NCBI GenBank assembly: GCA_029204225.1
Contig: CM055092.1
Location: forward strand, 27,078,320-27,142,319
Source: Diphasiastrum complanatum
Taxonomy: Eukaryota; Streptophyta; Lycopodiopsida; Lycopodiales; Lycopodiaceae
Direction of reading: 5' to 3'
DNA: 64,000 nucleotides
Positions 1 to 12,633 of the stretch are shown piece by piece. The notes under the pieces were generated by a model. That model saw only the letters and a list, made by a program, of their open reading frames with translations. It did no database searches and was not told the origin of the DNA. Made by a program: the position numbers and the translations under genes. Every line of letters begins with the position of its first letter. Position 1 is the stretch's first letter.

Positions 1-942
1 CTTTATTCTGACCTGAAATGGTCATGGTGCTCCACCCCATTGGGCAGGCCACACCCTCTCTCACCCTGCACCTCTTCAACCCGGAGAGGAGCTTCGACCC
101 AAGCTGCCACAGGAGAGGACGTGCTAGTTGCGTCTGTGCCCAACTTCTATGACGTGCTGGGGCTGCCTCAGGACGTGGCGCTGCCAGACATAAAGGCAGC
201 TTACAGGCTGATGGCAAGGCAGCATCATCCGGATGTATGCCCCAAAGAAGAGGCTGAAGAGAGTACACGCAGGTTCATTGCTGTGCAGGAAGCCTACGAG
301 ACACTGTCTGATCCAAGCAGGAGGGCATACTATGACAGATCCTTCTCTTTGTCATTCGGCTCATCCGGATTAGTTGCCAAATGGGGCTGGGATTTTGACA
401 AAGAGGCAAGTTTTCCTTGTTGGATTCCTTTCCTTCTCATTTACAGCCTTGATATGTAGCCTCTGTACCACTATGTCTACTTTTCAGTTTGTTGGTGATG
501 CATTCAACCTATGCTGGCAGCGCATTTTCCTCTATGATTAAGTTTCTTGGTGTTTTTCTTCACTTCCATGTGAATTCACCTTTGCTATTGTTCTCGTTCT
601 TTTGCTGTTTTTTTTTAAATACTACTTTTTGACATAGGCATCCCTGCATACTCATTCAATTTAAACTTTATACATGTTCTGCAAGAAATATTTCGTTTTG
701 ATGGCAGAGTGTTTGTCGAAGGTGATGTGGATTTCTGTTTGATCTGGAGGTTTTTTCTTCCATCTTAGGAGTCAGAACTGGGTCAGCGACTGCACTGGCG
801 AGATCAGGTCTCAAACCTGAAAACAAGAAGCACGGTGAAGGCTGCCCAAGCTGCAGAGTCATGGGGTTCTAGAATGCGCAGGCAAAAGAAGCAGCAAGAA
901 GAGCAGGGATGCAAATTTGCTCGGTCAGCTTCCTCTATATAG
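1..942 (+). CDS. Chloroplast J20/DJC26-type J-domain protein, 5'-partial, two exons
   Basis: Exons 1-405 and 769-942 join in phase 0. The J-domain runs from FYDVLG (about nt 148) to RRAYYDR (about 342), with the Hsp70-stimulating HPD tripeptide at 226-234. Exon 2 gives a basic tail with WRDQVSNLKTR and WGSRMRRQKKQ, matching the conserved WAARMRRQ-type ending of plant plastid J20 proteins, and stops at TAG 940-942. J20 proteins are small type III J-proteins that deliver stromal clients to plastid Hsp70; that role is family knowledge. The frame is open from base 1 with no ATG, so the start and transit peptide lie upstream. Another frame has ATGs at 18 and 24 and a Ser/Arg/Cys-rich, transit-like stretch, so an upstream frameshift or alternative 5' exon is possible. 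No host gene neighbours it. Confidence 0.85.
406..768 (+). other. GC-AG intron of the J20-like gene
   Basis: The donor reads AG|GCAAGT after codon GAG (403-405) and the acceptor is TTCCATCTTAG|GAG at 768/769. It is the only junction I found that joins the J-domain exon in phase 0 to the conserved C-terminal exon. The 363-bp intron is T-rich, as plant introns are. Without splicing, the exon 1 frame stops at 457-459. Confidence 0.75.
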
Positions 943-2625
943 CTCAGCATCAATGTACTGCTCAGCAGCACCAAGACATCATCAATGTTCTCAGGGTTCT
1001 TCCCAACAATCTGTAGCTGATCAGCTTAGATCCATTGGATATGTAGAATAGTTATTGGAATTGTGTTTTGGAAGCTGTGTTTGGATTGACAATATAACAC
1101 TTAAGCTGGACAAAAACCCATGCCAAAAAGAGTTGGGCATACAAGAGACACAGCTTTTCAAAGGCAAGAGTTGTTATTCCACTACAAGTCCGAGCAAGAA
1201 TTTAAATAAGTTTCCTTTATCAAATCTAAGTAACTTAAGCTAGAATCAATTTGGTTTATATGCTTCATGCCTCAGTAAAGCCTTAAGCTTAGAATATTGG
1301 TATGTATTAGAGCTATGCCAATGTGAATAATGCAGACATAGCCTATCCTACTTTGGAATGATGATAAGCTTACATCAGAGTCATTATTGTCATGTCATAA
1401 AATTAGCGCATGCCTAAGTGATATCACTGTAAGCCTTGTTGCTCCTAAAAGGATCTATCAAGCGGGATCAATAAATAACAGGTGAATACCTCTTTAAACC
1501 CCTCGAAGATATTTAGTATAAACCTAATGAGGGCTAACTAGTAGCTAGAAGAGTTAAGGGTTTTACAATATATGTAAGTTCAGTTAAATTTGGCATTTCT
1601 CTATAAATAATCATTTTCCATTGGAAAAATCTTCTGGTCCATTTGGTAGGTGGGAGATTTGTAAAAGCTCAAACAGCTCCGTGTAAATATGAGCTTGTAC
1701 CTCATCTGCCCAATCTACATAAATCCACTCGGAATGTGATTTTGATGATGCTTTGTGTTCTTTTACATTGAATTTGAAAGCTAATGTGATGGCAATTGTA
1801 AAGGGTGTTTGATTTTTGTGTCATTCACACTTTGCTCAGTATTCTTTTCCATTTGTTGTATGGTTCTTTGTGACCGAAACTTTAATATTGGGTTAGGCTC
1901 ATGACGTTTGTGATATTAGAGCTTAAGATCTACCCAAGTCCCACAATCAATGCCTATTTCATTGAATTGAATTTCCAGTTTGCCTAAGTCTATAATTTTG
2001 AGATCTGATTTATTTTGGCCTTATTCATTCTGAATTTATGTAGGACTTAATTTCAGCATCAATTGCCACCAATTTTGACTTGATTCAAGGAAGAAGTAAT
2101 CGAGTTATGGCCATTTTTGTGATTTATGTTAGTTTCTTAATTTTTCAAATTTCTTATCATCCCATTTTTCATGTAAGTTTCTTTGATATGAGCCAGTACC
2201 TTTGCATATATGTCTTTACCAATCTATATTTGATTTGGTAGAGTGTTGAAGTTATGACAATTCTTGTGGAAGAGGTCTAATCATAGCTTTTTGCTGTTTT
2301 TTAATAGTGTTCAACAATGAAATTCTCGTAAGTGTTTGTTTTATATTTTGAAGGCAACAAGCTTTTATATTAAACTCTTAAAAAATTGTACCCATTTCTA
2401 TGGTTGCCAAAAGTGTCTGTTTCTCATGTTCTCACTCGCCTATACACAAGGTCCATCTTGCACGTTGGAGACTCCCACTACTATTTGGAAAAAGGGAAAT
2501 CAGAGGAAAATTATTCCCGCCACTTTGGTAGAGTGAAACTTCGTCATTTACTCACATAATAGCTTTGTAAGACATAAATTGCATGAATAGGTCAATGATA
2601 TAATGATCACAACTTTTTTGGCATC

Positions 2626-2629
<4 letters not shown>
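943..2629. other. 3' flank of the host gene, no gene recognised
   Basis: AT-rich sequence without a credible coding region; short open frames lack recognisable motifs. The first few hundred bases probably include the 3' UTR. I could not place a polyadenylation site with confidence. Confidence 0.5.

Positions 2630-2697
<68 letters not shown>
2630..2697. repeat. (GA)34 microsatellite
   Basis: An uninterrupted 68-bp GA dinucleotide run. It creates an artefactual Arg-Glu repeat open frame that is not a gene. Confidence 0.97.
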
Positions 2698-2700
<3 letters not shown>

Positions 2701-4234
2701 GCATGGAAATGAGAAGATGGACTACAAAGAAAATGGCCTCCTTTTATAGAGTTAAGGCAAGGAAAATGATCCAAGCCGTTCAAAATAATCTAGTGGTGCT
2801 AGTTTGGCAAGGGAGACACTCATTAATGGCAAAAGAGTCCTTCACATATTTTATGCCCCCTCATTCACTTGTCAAACGTCGTTTTATTTCTAACTTGACT
2901 TTAGGCCTTTTAACTTATTTTCTATGGCCTAAAGCTCATTGGGATAGACTTACACAAGAGATTTCCATTAATAGATTGTTGAGTGGCTCCTTGATTGTTG
3001 TGACTTATGCTATTATTGCAATAATTTCACAAGTGCTAATCCAAGTGTCTTTCGATTGTGTATCATTGCCTATTAGCAAGTAGTGCGTGGATGTAATTTT
3101 TTGATATTTTTCTTGATTTGTTATTGGCAAAGGAGGTCGCATAGTTTTGTTTGGTGTTGGGATGGTCACTAAATGATTTAAGTGTATATGATTGAATTTA
3201 TCTCTCATCTTCAAAGCCAATGGTGTTTGACACATTTCTCTTTTTTCTACTCATAATTGATTAGTCGAGCTCATTAACTCATTAATCAACCCTATGTGGC
3301 TATATTGGATTCAATTAGAGGTGAAATTTTACATCACATACCATGTAACTAGGATGTACATGAATGTATTTGGAGTTGATTGTAGGGATAGAATAATTGG
3401 TGCCACTTTGATTATTCAAATTTGAAATACACATGATTACCTAGGCTTATCCCATCACTTCATTTAGTTCTATCGTAATTTTTTGAATATTTTTCTAAAA
3501 TTAAATGCAAAATAATTTGAAAGTTCTTGAAGTTTAAACTTTTTTATGTAGTTTCTTTTTTTTTTTTTTCTAAAATGGGGTGTGCGTGTGTGTGCATGTG
3601 TGAAGATAGGCATGACCTTCATGCCACCCTTGACTTGTGTGGATTGGGCGTGTGACATAATGATTGCATATTGAAAGGAGGCATGAGACTTGGTCTTATC
3701 ACCTTGTTGATCTTAAAGGTTAAAAATTGGTGCAAGTATTGTATTTATGATTCCACTTGATCTTTTGAAAGGCAATAAATTTTAAATAACTCTTCATATA
3801 TAATTTGTAACATATAGTAATGCCAATAGGTGGAACAACATTTCACTAAACTTAATATGTTCACTACAACATTTATTAGAGATAGGACTAGGAATGAGGT
3901 GTATGATGGCATAATCTAATATCAACCATGGGTTGTCTTGATGCATCTTAGTTTGTGAAGATTCCATGGACAAAATAGGTGAACGCTTTGAGCTAACACA
4001 CATTATAGGAGTTCCTAAGTACAAAAGGGCCCTATAAGAAATGCAGCGCACGATGGAAAAATTCGTCAAAATTAAAAAATTCCAATACGAGAAGTGTTTG
4101 CCCGAAGTACTTATAGTACAAATCATCTTGGCTTTAGTTATGGTTGCAATCATGGTTAATGATAGGTTTATCTCAAGACTTTGGGTAAAATTATCTCTTA
4201 GGAGAGAAGAGAGATGAGCAAGAATCGAAAAAGA
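2698..4234. other. Unassigned AT-rich sequence
   Basis: No domain, LTR end, primer site or RNA gene recognised on either strand. A 119-codon minus-strand open frame at 3794-4153 has no familiar motif. Confidence 0.4.
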
Positions 4235-4432
4235 TGAGCGCCAACTACATTACACGAAAGCTAGAGTTCTGAACAAGTATATGGGATAGACTACACTGAC
4301 ACCTTCAATCCAGTAGTAAAACATCAGTCTATTCACACTCTATTGGCTATATCTGCTGCAGAAGATCTGGATATTCACCAGATGGACGTCCAGACGACAT
4401 TCCTACATATGGTTCTTCATAAGTTGACATGA
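4235..4432 (+). pseudogene. Copia reverse transcriptase fragment
   Basis: From about 4274 the plus strand reads IDYTDTFNPVVKH, then AAEDLDIHQMDVQTTFLH, the fingers/palm start of a Ty1/copia reverse transcriptase. A frameshift near 4280 separates it from an upstream KARVLNKYMG remnant of the KARLVAKG motif. It ends at TGA 4430-4432, where a minus-strand copia fragment begins. Short, broken and without YVDD. Confidence 0.7.
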
Positions 4433-4435
4433 TAG

Positions 4436-5015
4436 CATACATGAAACTATTTTCATTTTGTGATTGTTGCTCCTTATTCTTGATTGATTTCTCTTGGATC
4501 ATAACAATAAGTTTGAACTTATCTAAAGTTCCAAGCAAAATACTTTCCAAGGACATAAAATAAATCCAAGTTACTTTCATAAAAGTGACATATATCTTTG
4601 CATCTTGAACCAAATTATGCACTTCCAAATGAAAAATTTCAAAAGATTTGACATGTGTTGTGATGGACTCTTGAAGACAAATCTTGCAAGTCCTTGTGAG
4701 ACTCCAAGCCTCATTCACCTTTCCACAAAGGAAACACCTTTCCTTGGACTTGTCCTTCTTGTATTTGCATTTCAAACTTGAAGCTCCATCCTTCACCTTG
4801 GCCCCCTTTCTTTGGATCTCCTTGAATGGATTGGTCTTCTTTTTGTAGCATCTTGAGAAAAAATATCCTTCCTTGCCACAAAGGTTGCATTCACGATCCT
4901 TTATTTCCTTCAATAGGATGCCACCTATTGATGCTATGTGAATAAAAACCTGTGATATGATTCTACAAATGTAATTTGTGACTTTCAAGAGACTAGATTT
5001 GAACATCTTCAACAA
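4436..5015 (-). pseudogene. Degenerate copia Gag fragment with zinc knuckle
   Basis: The minus-strand open frame carries CNLCGKEGYFFSRCYKKK (about 4889-4836), a CCHC knuckle with the His replaced by Tyr. It is followed by a Lys-rich stretch and a second, broken CFLCGK. Further on, ESITTHVKSFE and MSLESILLGTL resemble the copia Gag region before the knuckle, but in the wrong order, so the fragment is rearranged. The start of this frame is not a natural Gag N-terminus. Confidence 0.5.
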
Positions 5016-6109
5016 TCTAGAAGGATCTACAAAAGATCTAGCTCACAAACCTAAGAATCAATCTTCACAGTAATGACTAGTCACTTGGAAACTTTGCTTT
5101 GATCACTAAGACAAAAACACACAATCTTTGAATCAAATCACTAAAGAAATCAGATCCAATCTCCTATTGGACTCATCAAATACCAATGACTTTTTCTTTT
5201 GAAAGTTGAAATGGATATGAAAAAGATTTGACACCTAGATTTTCCTTTTCACTTGACTAGTTCTCTCAACACTTGAGATTTTGAACAAAAGATGGGTTTT
5301 GTTTCAAATACATGAAAATAAAGCTTAATCACTTCTTTTGGACTCACTCTTGACCCAAATAATCTCACACTTGAGATTTAGAATGAACTGGTTTGAATTG
5401 ACAACAAACTATACCACCAATTTTTCACAAAGCTTCAAAAATTAGACAACTAGAGATTCACAAAGATCTCAACCATGCATGAATACTCAAATATGAACTC
5501 CTCCTCATTCTAGACATCCAATGGGATCACAAATTGACCCTCACACTCTCACAAAGAAAGTTGGATAGAACTAATTTGAGTTTCATACATTCTACGTCAA
5601 TTTTTGCTCAACAAATTGAAGTCAATCACTCCTATTGGATTCCACCAATTACTCTACTTTTTAAGACTTGGAATGAAATTCAAAATCAAAAGTCGTGATT
5701 TTTCTCACTAAGATATTGTGCTTCAAAGAGCTAATACCACTTAGAAAGATTTGATCACCTAGGAGAAGACAAATTCTTCACCTATAACAACACATAATGA
5801 GCTTCTAGATCTTGCCCTCTACAAAGGAAGGAACTCTTAGAAAATTGGATCTCTCTCTACACATTTGCCATAGACACCTTAATGACTCTTTTCAAACCTT
5901 ACAATCACTCAAACAAACTGAGTAGGGTTGAACAATGCTTGGATCTCAATCTCTTTTCTAGAACTCTCAATTTAAGCCAATTTATGTCAAATTCTACAAA
6001 AGATTTGCATAGATGCTCTATATGCACTAGAAACTCTCAAAGGTTTCACTTGGAGGACAGATCCAAGGATGTTTTCTAGAAAATTGATGCTTCTAAACTT
6101 GACCCTATC
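5016..6109 (-). other. Non-coding sequence, probably copia leader/internal debris
   Basis: No protein motif seen. It lies between a minus-strand gag fragment and a minus-strand leader matching copia C, so it is probably internal sequence of a decayed copia, but I cannot align it to another element in the window. Confidence 0.35.
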
Positions 6110-6596
6110 ACTCTTGAACAAATCTAGAGTGATGGTACAATGGATTTCATCCTCTCACCTTGCATATCACTCCTTAATCTATGATTTTTGGCAAAATCAC
6201 TCTCAACTTCAACATGCACTCAAAAAATCAGAGATAATCAATTAATGCACCTAATTCAAGCTTCAAATTTGATTTTTTGGCTGATCTAATCCAAGAACTA
6301 ATCAAGGGATTAAATTCTTTATAAAAATGGCTTGATTTTGCACTAAAAATCACTCAAATTGGGTTTGTGAGTCAAATTGTACAATTTTTTGAAATTTCTC
6401 AGTCAAAACTGGAGCTGTATGGCCTCACACGTGTGAAAAGAGTTCCTATAGCCCACAACAAGATCTAGACCAAAAATTTTGAGGATAGCTATCAAATCCA
6501 ACTCGCTACACAAAATTTGACTAGTTTCCAGAAAACTGCTAATTTTGGCTTTGATTTGGATTAACCCTATCAATTTCAACAAAACCTCTTGTACTA
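6110..6596 (-). mobile_element. Copia C-type 5' leader, minus strand
   Basis: Reverse-complement match to the copia C leader at 58933-59430, including the aligned 6403-6660 and 58869-59126 stretches that differ at a few positions. It carries the same CACACGTGTGA-type palindrome near 6430. Gag does not follow in the expected place, so the element is broken on this side. Confidence 0.75.
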
Positions 6597-6609
6597 GGCT
6601 CTGATACCA
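6597..6609 (-). other. Primer binding site (tRNA-iMet type)
   Basis: The minus strand reads TGGTATCAGAGCC immediately downstream of the LTR, the standard plant copia primer site complementary to initiator tRNA-Met. Confidence 0.85.
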
Positions 6610-7178
6610 TGTGCACAAAGTACAAAAAGGACCAAGAGTGGATCCTAATCTGATCCTCAAGAGGGATTGGTTGTCTAATTACTTGATCTATCAATCTACT
6701 TGAGATTAAGATCAATCTAGATCAATTCTAGACACAAAATCCTAACAAGAACAATAGGTAGGTGTACTTTATGGTTTCTCACGTGTGAAACCCTGTCCGA
6801 GTACGGACTCCAAACTGAAAATCAAGTACACATTGATAGCACCTCAAAACAATCAAAACAAATGTAGACAAATGGAGAGAATCACTCAAAATTGCTTCCA
6901 AAACCAAGATTGGTGTCTCACAATGATTATGGCCAAATGTGGCTCTATATATACAATAAGTGGGAGTTCGTGGTACTGATCATCCCTCTAATCCCACATG
7001 TGTGAAGGTGCTTTGTCATATGATGATTCATCATGCAAAATTGATACTTGGACAAAAACTTCTATTGTGAGCACTTTTGGTCCATTTTTCTTCTATATGG
7101 AGATCTACTTGGAAATCTTCTAGAAGTCAAATTTTGCCTACTTCAGCTTATTCCACACATGTGAGCTATCCTCTACAC
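6610..7178 (-). mobile_element. Truncated LTR of copia C type
   Basis: Reverse complement of the right two thirds of the copia C LTR (58089-58919). On the plus strand it begins TGTGCACAAAG next to the primer site and ends near CTCTACACAT, where copia F integrase begins abruptly. About 260 bp of the LTR are missing. Confidence 0.8.
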
Positions 7179-9734
7179 ATACCATTCACTAATTTATGCA
7201 ATGATCGAGGAATCATTCACAGAAGGACAACATCCTATACATCGCAGCACAATGGCATTGCAGAAAGAAAGAACAAGACTCTCATGGAAGCCGCTAGGTG
7301 CATGATGGCCTATTCGAAGGCTCCAAGAGTGCTATGGACTGAAGCAGTAGCTATAGCTGCCTACATTCAGAACAGGACAAGAAAATCTAGTGTTCCTCAT
7401 ACAACACCACATGAACTATGGTGGGGTAGAAAACCCAATCTGACTCATATTTGAAGCTTTGGTTGTGCAGCATATGCTCCTGACAAGATTCGAAAAAAGC
7501 TTGATGAGAAAGCAGAACTAGGATATCTTGTAGGATATGACAATCATTCCTCATACTATAGAATCTATATGCCAGAGACATAGACAGTCAAAGACGTCAA
7601 GTTCGATGAGACCAGAACAATGGCCAACAACGATCCTATCAGTTATGAAGTTCTTGGAAGACAATATTATGATCTACCAACCGCGACAGAGGGAGAGGAG
7701 GATTAACACTCAGACGAAGATGTTCAAGTCACACCTCAGTCAAGCGACGAATCAGACAAAGAAATATTCACAAGCCAACCTACTACTACAATACCTGTAA
7801 ACCGAAATGGTTCCGGACCTAGCAGAACAGATAAAGACAAGAGCATTGAAGTATCAGAAAGATCTCCCAGAAGATCAACAAGAGAACGAAGAGTGCCAAC
7901 AAGATTTGTGCCAGGTAGTTCAGCTTCTACATCTGAAGAGTTTTGTGGATTCAGTGGAGAACCACAAATATTCGAGGAAGCAACTGAATGTCCAAAGAAG
8001 GACAAATGGATCCAAGCCATGAATGAGGAGATGGAGTCCATAAAAAAAAATGAAGTATGGACATTGCAGCCATTACCAGATAAGCGAAAGACTGTACAAT
8101 GCAAGTGGGTATACAAGTTGAAGTATGGACCGAATGAAAATATTTTGAAGTATAAATCCATATTTGTAGCGAAGGGCTTTTCTCAGAAATATGGTATCGA
8201 CTATGCTGAGACCTTCTCTCCAGTCGTGAAACATTCGTCCCTAAGGCTATTGTTTGCATATGTAGCCGCTTATGATCTCAGGATTCACATCATGGACAAA
8301 AGGACAATGTTCTTACATGGTGAGCTAGACGAAGAAGTCTACAGTGATCAACCTCCAGGCTACATTTTGAACTCACTTCCTACTTATGCATGTAGAATGC
8401 ACAAGCGTATCTACGATCTGAAGCAATCACCGTGACAATGGTATAAGAAGAAAGATCAAGCCCTTAAATCCTTAAGATTCAAGCCACTAATAGCTGATTC
8501 CAATGTTTATGTACAAATTACAGATGAGAAGATCATCATTGTAGTTGTATATGTGGACAACACCCTGATACTCTGCAAAAGTGAAGAATTTATTGGTGAG
8601 GTGAAGTGCAACATCTCGAAACATTTTGAGATTGCACACCTAGGTAAGCCACATGTTATCTTGGCTTATAGATTGATAGAGACTATGACGAAGAAAAATT
8701 GTACCTTCATCAGTCCAGATATATTCAGAATCCTAGAAGATTTCGGCATGATGAATTGCAAAGGAACAAATACTCCAATGCTTGCAGGAACAATCCTGAC
8801 AAATGAAGATTGTTCGAAGACTAAAGAAGAAAGAGAATTGATGGAGCATACACCATACAAGAAGCTAATCAGATCACTAATGTATCTTGCAGATAACACA
8901 CGTCCTAACATTGCTTATGCCGTGTTCAAGATGAGTCAATTCAGTACGAATCCAGGCTTGACTCATTGGAAAATCGCGAAGTGAATCTTGCAGTACCTTC
9001 AACTGACAAAGGATTTTGGATTGTATTATTTTCATAATGCAGGATTCCAGATGCTTTCATACAGTGATGCTAGCTGGGCATTTCTCAAGGACGACTACAA
9101 AAGTGTCTCGAGAGGATGTATCATTGGAGTAGGAGCAGCAATTCTCTGGGTCAGCAAAAAGCAGACCATCATAGCTCAGTCATCCTGCGAAGCAAAATAC
9201 GTAGCAGCAGCAAAGATGGCCAATGAAATCACTTGGCTCAAACAACTCCTTGACGAACTAGGTGAAACGAGAAATGAGCCTCTGATTTTGCAGATGGACA
9301 ATACATCCGCAATACACCTGACAAAGGATCCCATGTTTCACTCAAGGACAAAACACATTGCAATCAAGTACCACTTGATAAGGGATTTGAACGAAAAGAA
9401 GAAGCTACAAACTACTTTCATTGGGACGAAGAAGATGATTGCTGACATCTTCACAAAGGCCTTAGACAAAGGCTTGTTCGAGAAACAGAGGAGCAGACTA
9501 GGAGTCATCAAGCTATCATGCTTTGAGAGAGAGCTGCAAAAACAAAGTGTTTCTATTACCAAAGCTCTGCTAGCTCTCGACTCCCAACCTGACGAATATC
9601 TCGAAAACAAAGACCTCAAAGACGAAATGTTTGCGAACAACATGAATAACAAGAGAAGGTCAAACGATGCGAAAGGAAAATGTTTGCGACACCCAAGGTC
9701 GAATACTTTCGACCTTCGTGTTCCAAAGGACTAG
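7179..9734 (+). pseudogene. Copia F: integrase, RT and RNase H, 5'-truncated and decayed
   Basis: In order: integrase C-terminal core (QHNGIAERKN, WTEAVAIAAYIQNR), SFGCAAY, linker with RRSTRERRVPTR, RT ([21 protein letters not shown]), the YVDD box as YVDN (about 8550), then RNase H (SYSDASWA, SSCEAKYVAAA, MDNTSAIHL, HIAIKYHLIRD, ADIFTKAL). The frame is broken by several stops, including CGA-to-TGA type changes at PR*QW and K*IL. YVDN would abolish polymerase activity. It starts mid-integrase at the C-type LTR junction. A hydrophilic extension of about 70 residues follows the RNase H end. Confidence 0.88.
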
Positions 9735-10075
9735 GAAGATCAAACAAGTACCATGAAGTATAGTTTCCTGATATGATATGATGACGTCAGCAGAAGAGCG
9801 TTAGGACGTGCCTAATCTACCGCTCTTGTAATCTGAGATTAGTCTTAGATTGTCTAATCTATCTAATTAGAAATGTTACTCTGAGTATATGCAGTTGCTA
9901 GATGCACTAATGATATATGCATACATAGTCACAAAAAAAAAAAATAGAGAAGTCTGCCAGTGAGCGAGACAATTTTGTAAGCAGGATCCACAAATATCCA
10001 AGAAGTCCGCTAGTAAGCGAGACATTGTTCGTGGGAGAACATCGGTTCTCTCACGCCAATGCGCTATGTGGGTCT
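9735..10075 (+). other. 3' tail of copia F, A-run and a short repeat
   Basis: AT-rich sequence with a run of about 13 A at 9931-9944, followed by two related units (AGTCTGCCAGTGAGCGAGAC near 9955 and AGTCCGCTAGTAAGCGAGAC near 10004). No clear polypurine tract or LTR start is visible after the F frame. Confidence 0.4.
10071..10075. repeat. Left target duplication of element G (ggtct)
   Basis: GGTCT abuts the left LTR; AGTCT (13752-13756) abuts the right LTR. Four of five bases agree, consistent with an old target-site duplication. Confidence 0.5.
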
Positions 10076-10544
10076 AGTTGAAATTCTGTTAGGATCTAGT
10101 GCAGTATGCAGATCGCATCACACAAACACCATAGCCACTCTCCTCACAAGCTCTCAAAGATGGCACGACAAAAGTTATTAGATTACAAAGAAACATTGTA
10201 CATACAGAGTATTCACAAACTGCATGAAAAGGCAGGTGTCCTAAGATTGGCCTACCACCTGTCAAACTAAGGTCGGACCCAATATGGCCAAATTCGACCA
10301 ACAAACTTGGGACATGCCCCCAAGTATAGCAAGTACTGTAAATAACTCTGTGCAGTCTTCCTATGTGTGGCTACCCGGCTAGCCCAAGTAGCCGTCTACG
10401 GGATCAGTGCCCAATCACTATATCCTAACGGGCCACATCCCGAACACAACCATATATAGTAAACCAAATAAACTATACACCAATTACATCATCACATTTA
10501 GAGCTTACATAAAATGTATATCAGATTAACTTTGATTTCTAACT
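10076..10544 (-). repeat. Element G LTR1 (3' LTR)
   Basis: 469 bp, matching 12646-13120 with scattered substitutions and a short indel (an extra GCTAATTC in the second copy). Its internal side abuts the polypurine tract. Confidence 0.85.
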
Positions 10545-10556
10545 CTCTCCCTTAAG
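10545..10556 (-). other. Element G polypurine tract
   Basis: The minus strand reads CTTAAGGGAGAG directly before the LTR, the usual plus-strand priming site. The same tract recurs at 13121-13132 beside LTR2. Confidence 0.7.
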
Positions 10557-12633
10557 CTCAAATGTGATAAGAGTGAAAAACAATAATTTGTAGCAACGTC
10601 TGGAGTGTCCAAAAGATGTTATGCATATCTTGCTACTCTGTACTTGACTCACACTCAAGCACATCAATAAACCACCAGGTTTGACTCATAAAGTATCATG
10701 CAAACACAATGCTCATACAGAGAGTCTACCATACTCTCAACCAACTGACTCGTCCCCAATCCGACTTGAACACAAGTGGACCACATGAGCGACATGGCTC
10801 AAACTGAGGAAATCCCACTGCCATCATGAGACTTACATCCTCCATCTAGCTAGGCTGACATCCTATCAGACACTTACAAGCAAAAACCTATAAAGCTGAC
10901 ATAAATGAGCGACTGAGGCTCAACTTGAGGAAATCTTACTGCCACCATAGAGCGTTCCCCCAAAATGCCACTTGACATTGGTTGGTTCGAACCCCAAGAG
11001 TTGAACCTGATCACAAGAATTTTTCACCTGTAACCGGCATACCATGCCTACCTCTCACCTGTGATTGCTTGCCCTCTCAAAATTGTCACCAATGATGAGT
11101 AGTCACGCCGCCAAACTGCACTTCCGTCGCCAAAACTAGCTTTCTCCACACAATTCCGCTACCAGTCGCTCCCATGCTGCATTTACCACCTCAAAACACC
11201 CTGTTACCCTGTCAGGAGTAAGTAATAATGATTCCAAAGCAATAATGCCTCATTGTACCGCCCTGTAGTAGGTTTCACCAGCCGAAAATTGCCCCGAATT
11301 GGGCCTTACGGTACCCAAATAGCGAATGTAGCCCATCACTAGGTCACCCGCACTCCGCTCGATAGAATGGTGATGAAAACACCTCAAAACGCATTTCTCC
11401 CTGCTCTGTGATGTTGCTCTATCCGCTGGCTTTGAGCAACCAGTTTCAGGGGTCATTTTGGCCCAAGGATGGCCAAAAAATGTGCCTTCTAGCCCCAATT
11501 AGCCCCAATGCTAATTTGCCTTGAAAAATGAACTGAATTTTCATTCTGAAAATTTTTAATGAAGAAAGAGTATGTCTTGCCCTTCAGGTCCCTTCAGCCA
11601 TTTCATTATGAAGTTTTTTATTGAAGTTGAAGGCCTGCTTCAAACCTTCTTTCAACCATATCCCAATGGCCCATCTTCATCTAATGGCTCACAGCTCTTT
11701 CCAAGCCTTCCATCTTGGCCGTCGATCTTCAATCTTCATAATCGGATGGCTATCTGCCTCCACGCGCATCAAACAGCGCTCTTGCAGCCGCTGGACCACC
11801 AACGTACACTATGGCCCATTCTTTCTGGCCGCGCGCAACCCTCGCCGGTCCTCTCTCTCTCCTCCATTCAACTTCTTCAAGCTTTCATAGCTATGGAGAA
11901 AGGGTATTATTAGCAACCTAGGTCATTGCCTGACCCACGGCCCTCCACGGCCTCCTAGCAGCCAGTTCTCCTTACCAGGGCGCTTTCATACATGCGTTTA
12001 CAACATCCAAAAAGGCTTTGAACAATGAAAGATCAGAGTTTTTCTGCCTGTAAACCCTTGCCTTTGAGGAAGAGAGATATCTTGGGCTCTGCTCAGTATT
12101 TTTCTGAGCTTCTTCTTGCACCTCCCTGCCTGGATGAGGTCGCCCTACCTCAAGGCATCTAATGCAATTTACGGCTCTCTGAATGGTGTGATATTGACTG
12201 CAAACAAGCTGATTTTTCTAGAAATCTATCAACACTCCATGAAACTGGAAATTTTCAAAATTTCCTCAATTTTCCACCCAATCTGACCCTGTAAATTGCT
12301 ATGGCTCTTTGTCACTGCTCTTTGCATAGCCATGCAAGCCCCGTTCCACCAGACAACTGTCCACACAATGAATAACATAGCCAACATCGATGATTTCCCT
12401 GAAACCACCGAAACTGCAAGTTTCTCCGTGAATTCTCCCCGGAATCCACCTACGACGATCGTTCTGATCTTCCCCGAAGCTCCGATCGAAGGAACTTTGC
12501 TGTCTCCTGCCATCCGGACTGCCAATACCCCATATGGACTCCTCTCTCCTGAGACACTTTGAGTGCTATTTCTCCTGGTGGAAGACGCTATCCCATAGCT
12601 CCACCGGATCGTGCATACCTGCATCAACCTGAT

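Noticed and set aside
2628-3083. 151-codon plus-strand frame starting with an Arg-Glu repeat
   Set aside because: The repeat is the (GA) microsatellite translated; the rest has no domain and ordinary AT-rich composition.
3794-4153. 119-codon minus-strand frame
   Set aside because: No recognisable motif and low-complexity composition; chance frame.
6403-6979. Frames repeated at 58540-59126
   Set aside because: They lie in the copia C LTR and leader, which are non-coding; similarity reflects the repeat itself.
11572-11913. Open frames in the element G internal region as a gene
   Set aside because: Overlapping frames of similar length on both strands, no motif, and none matches a retroelement protein.
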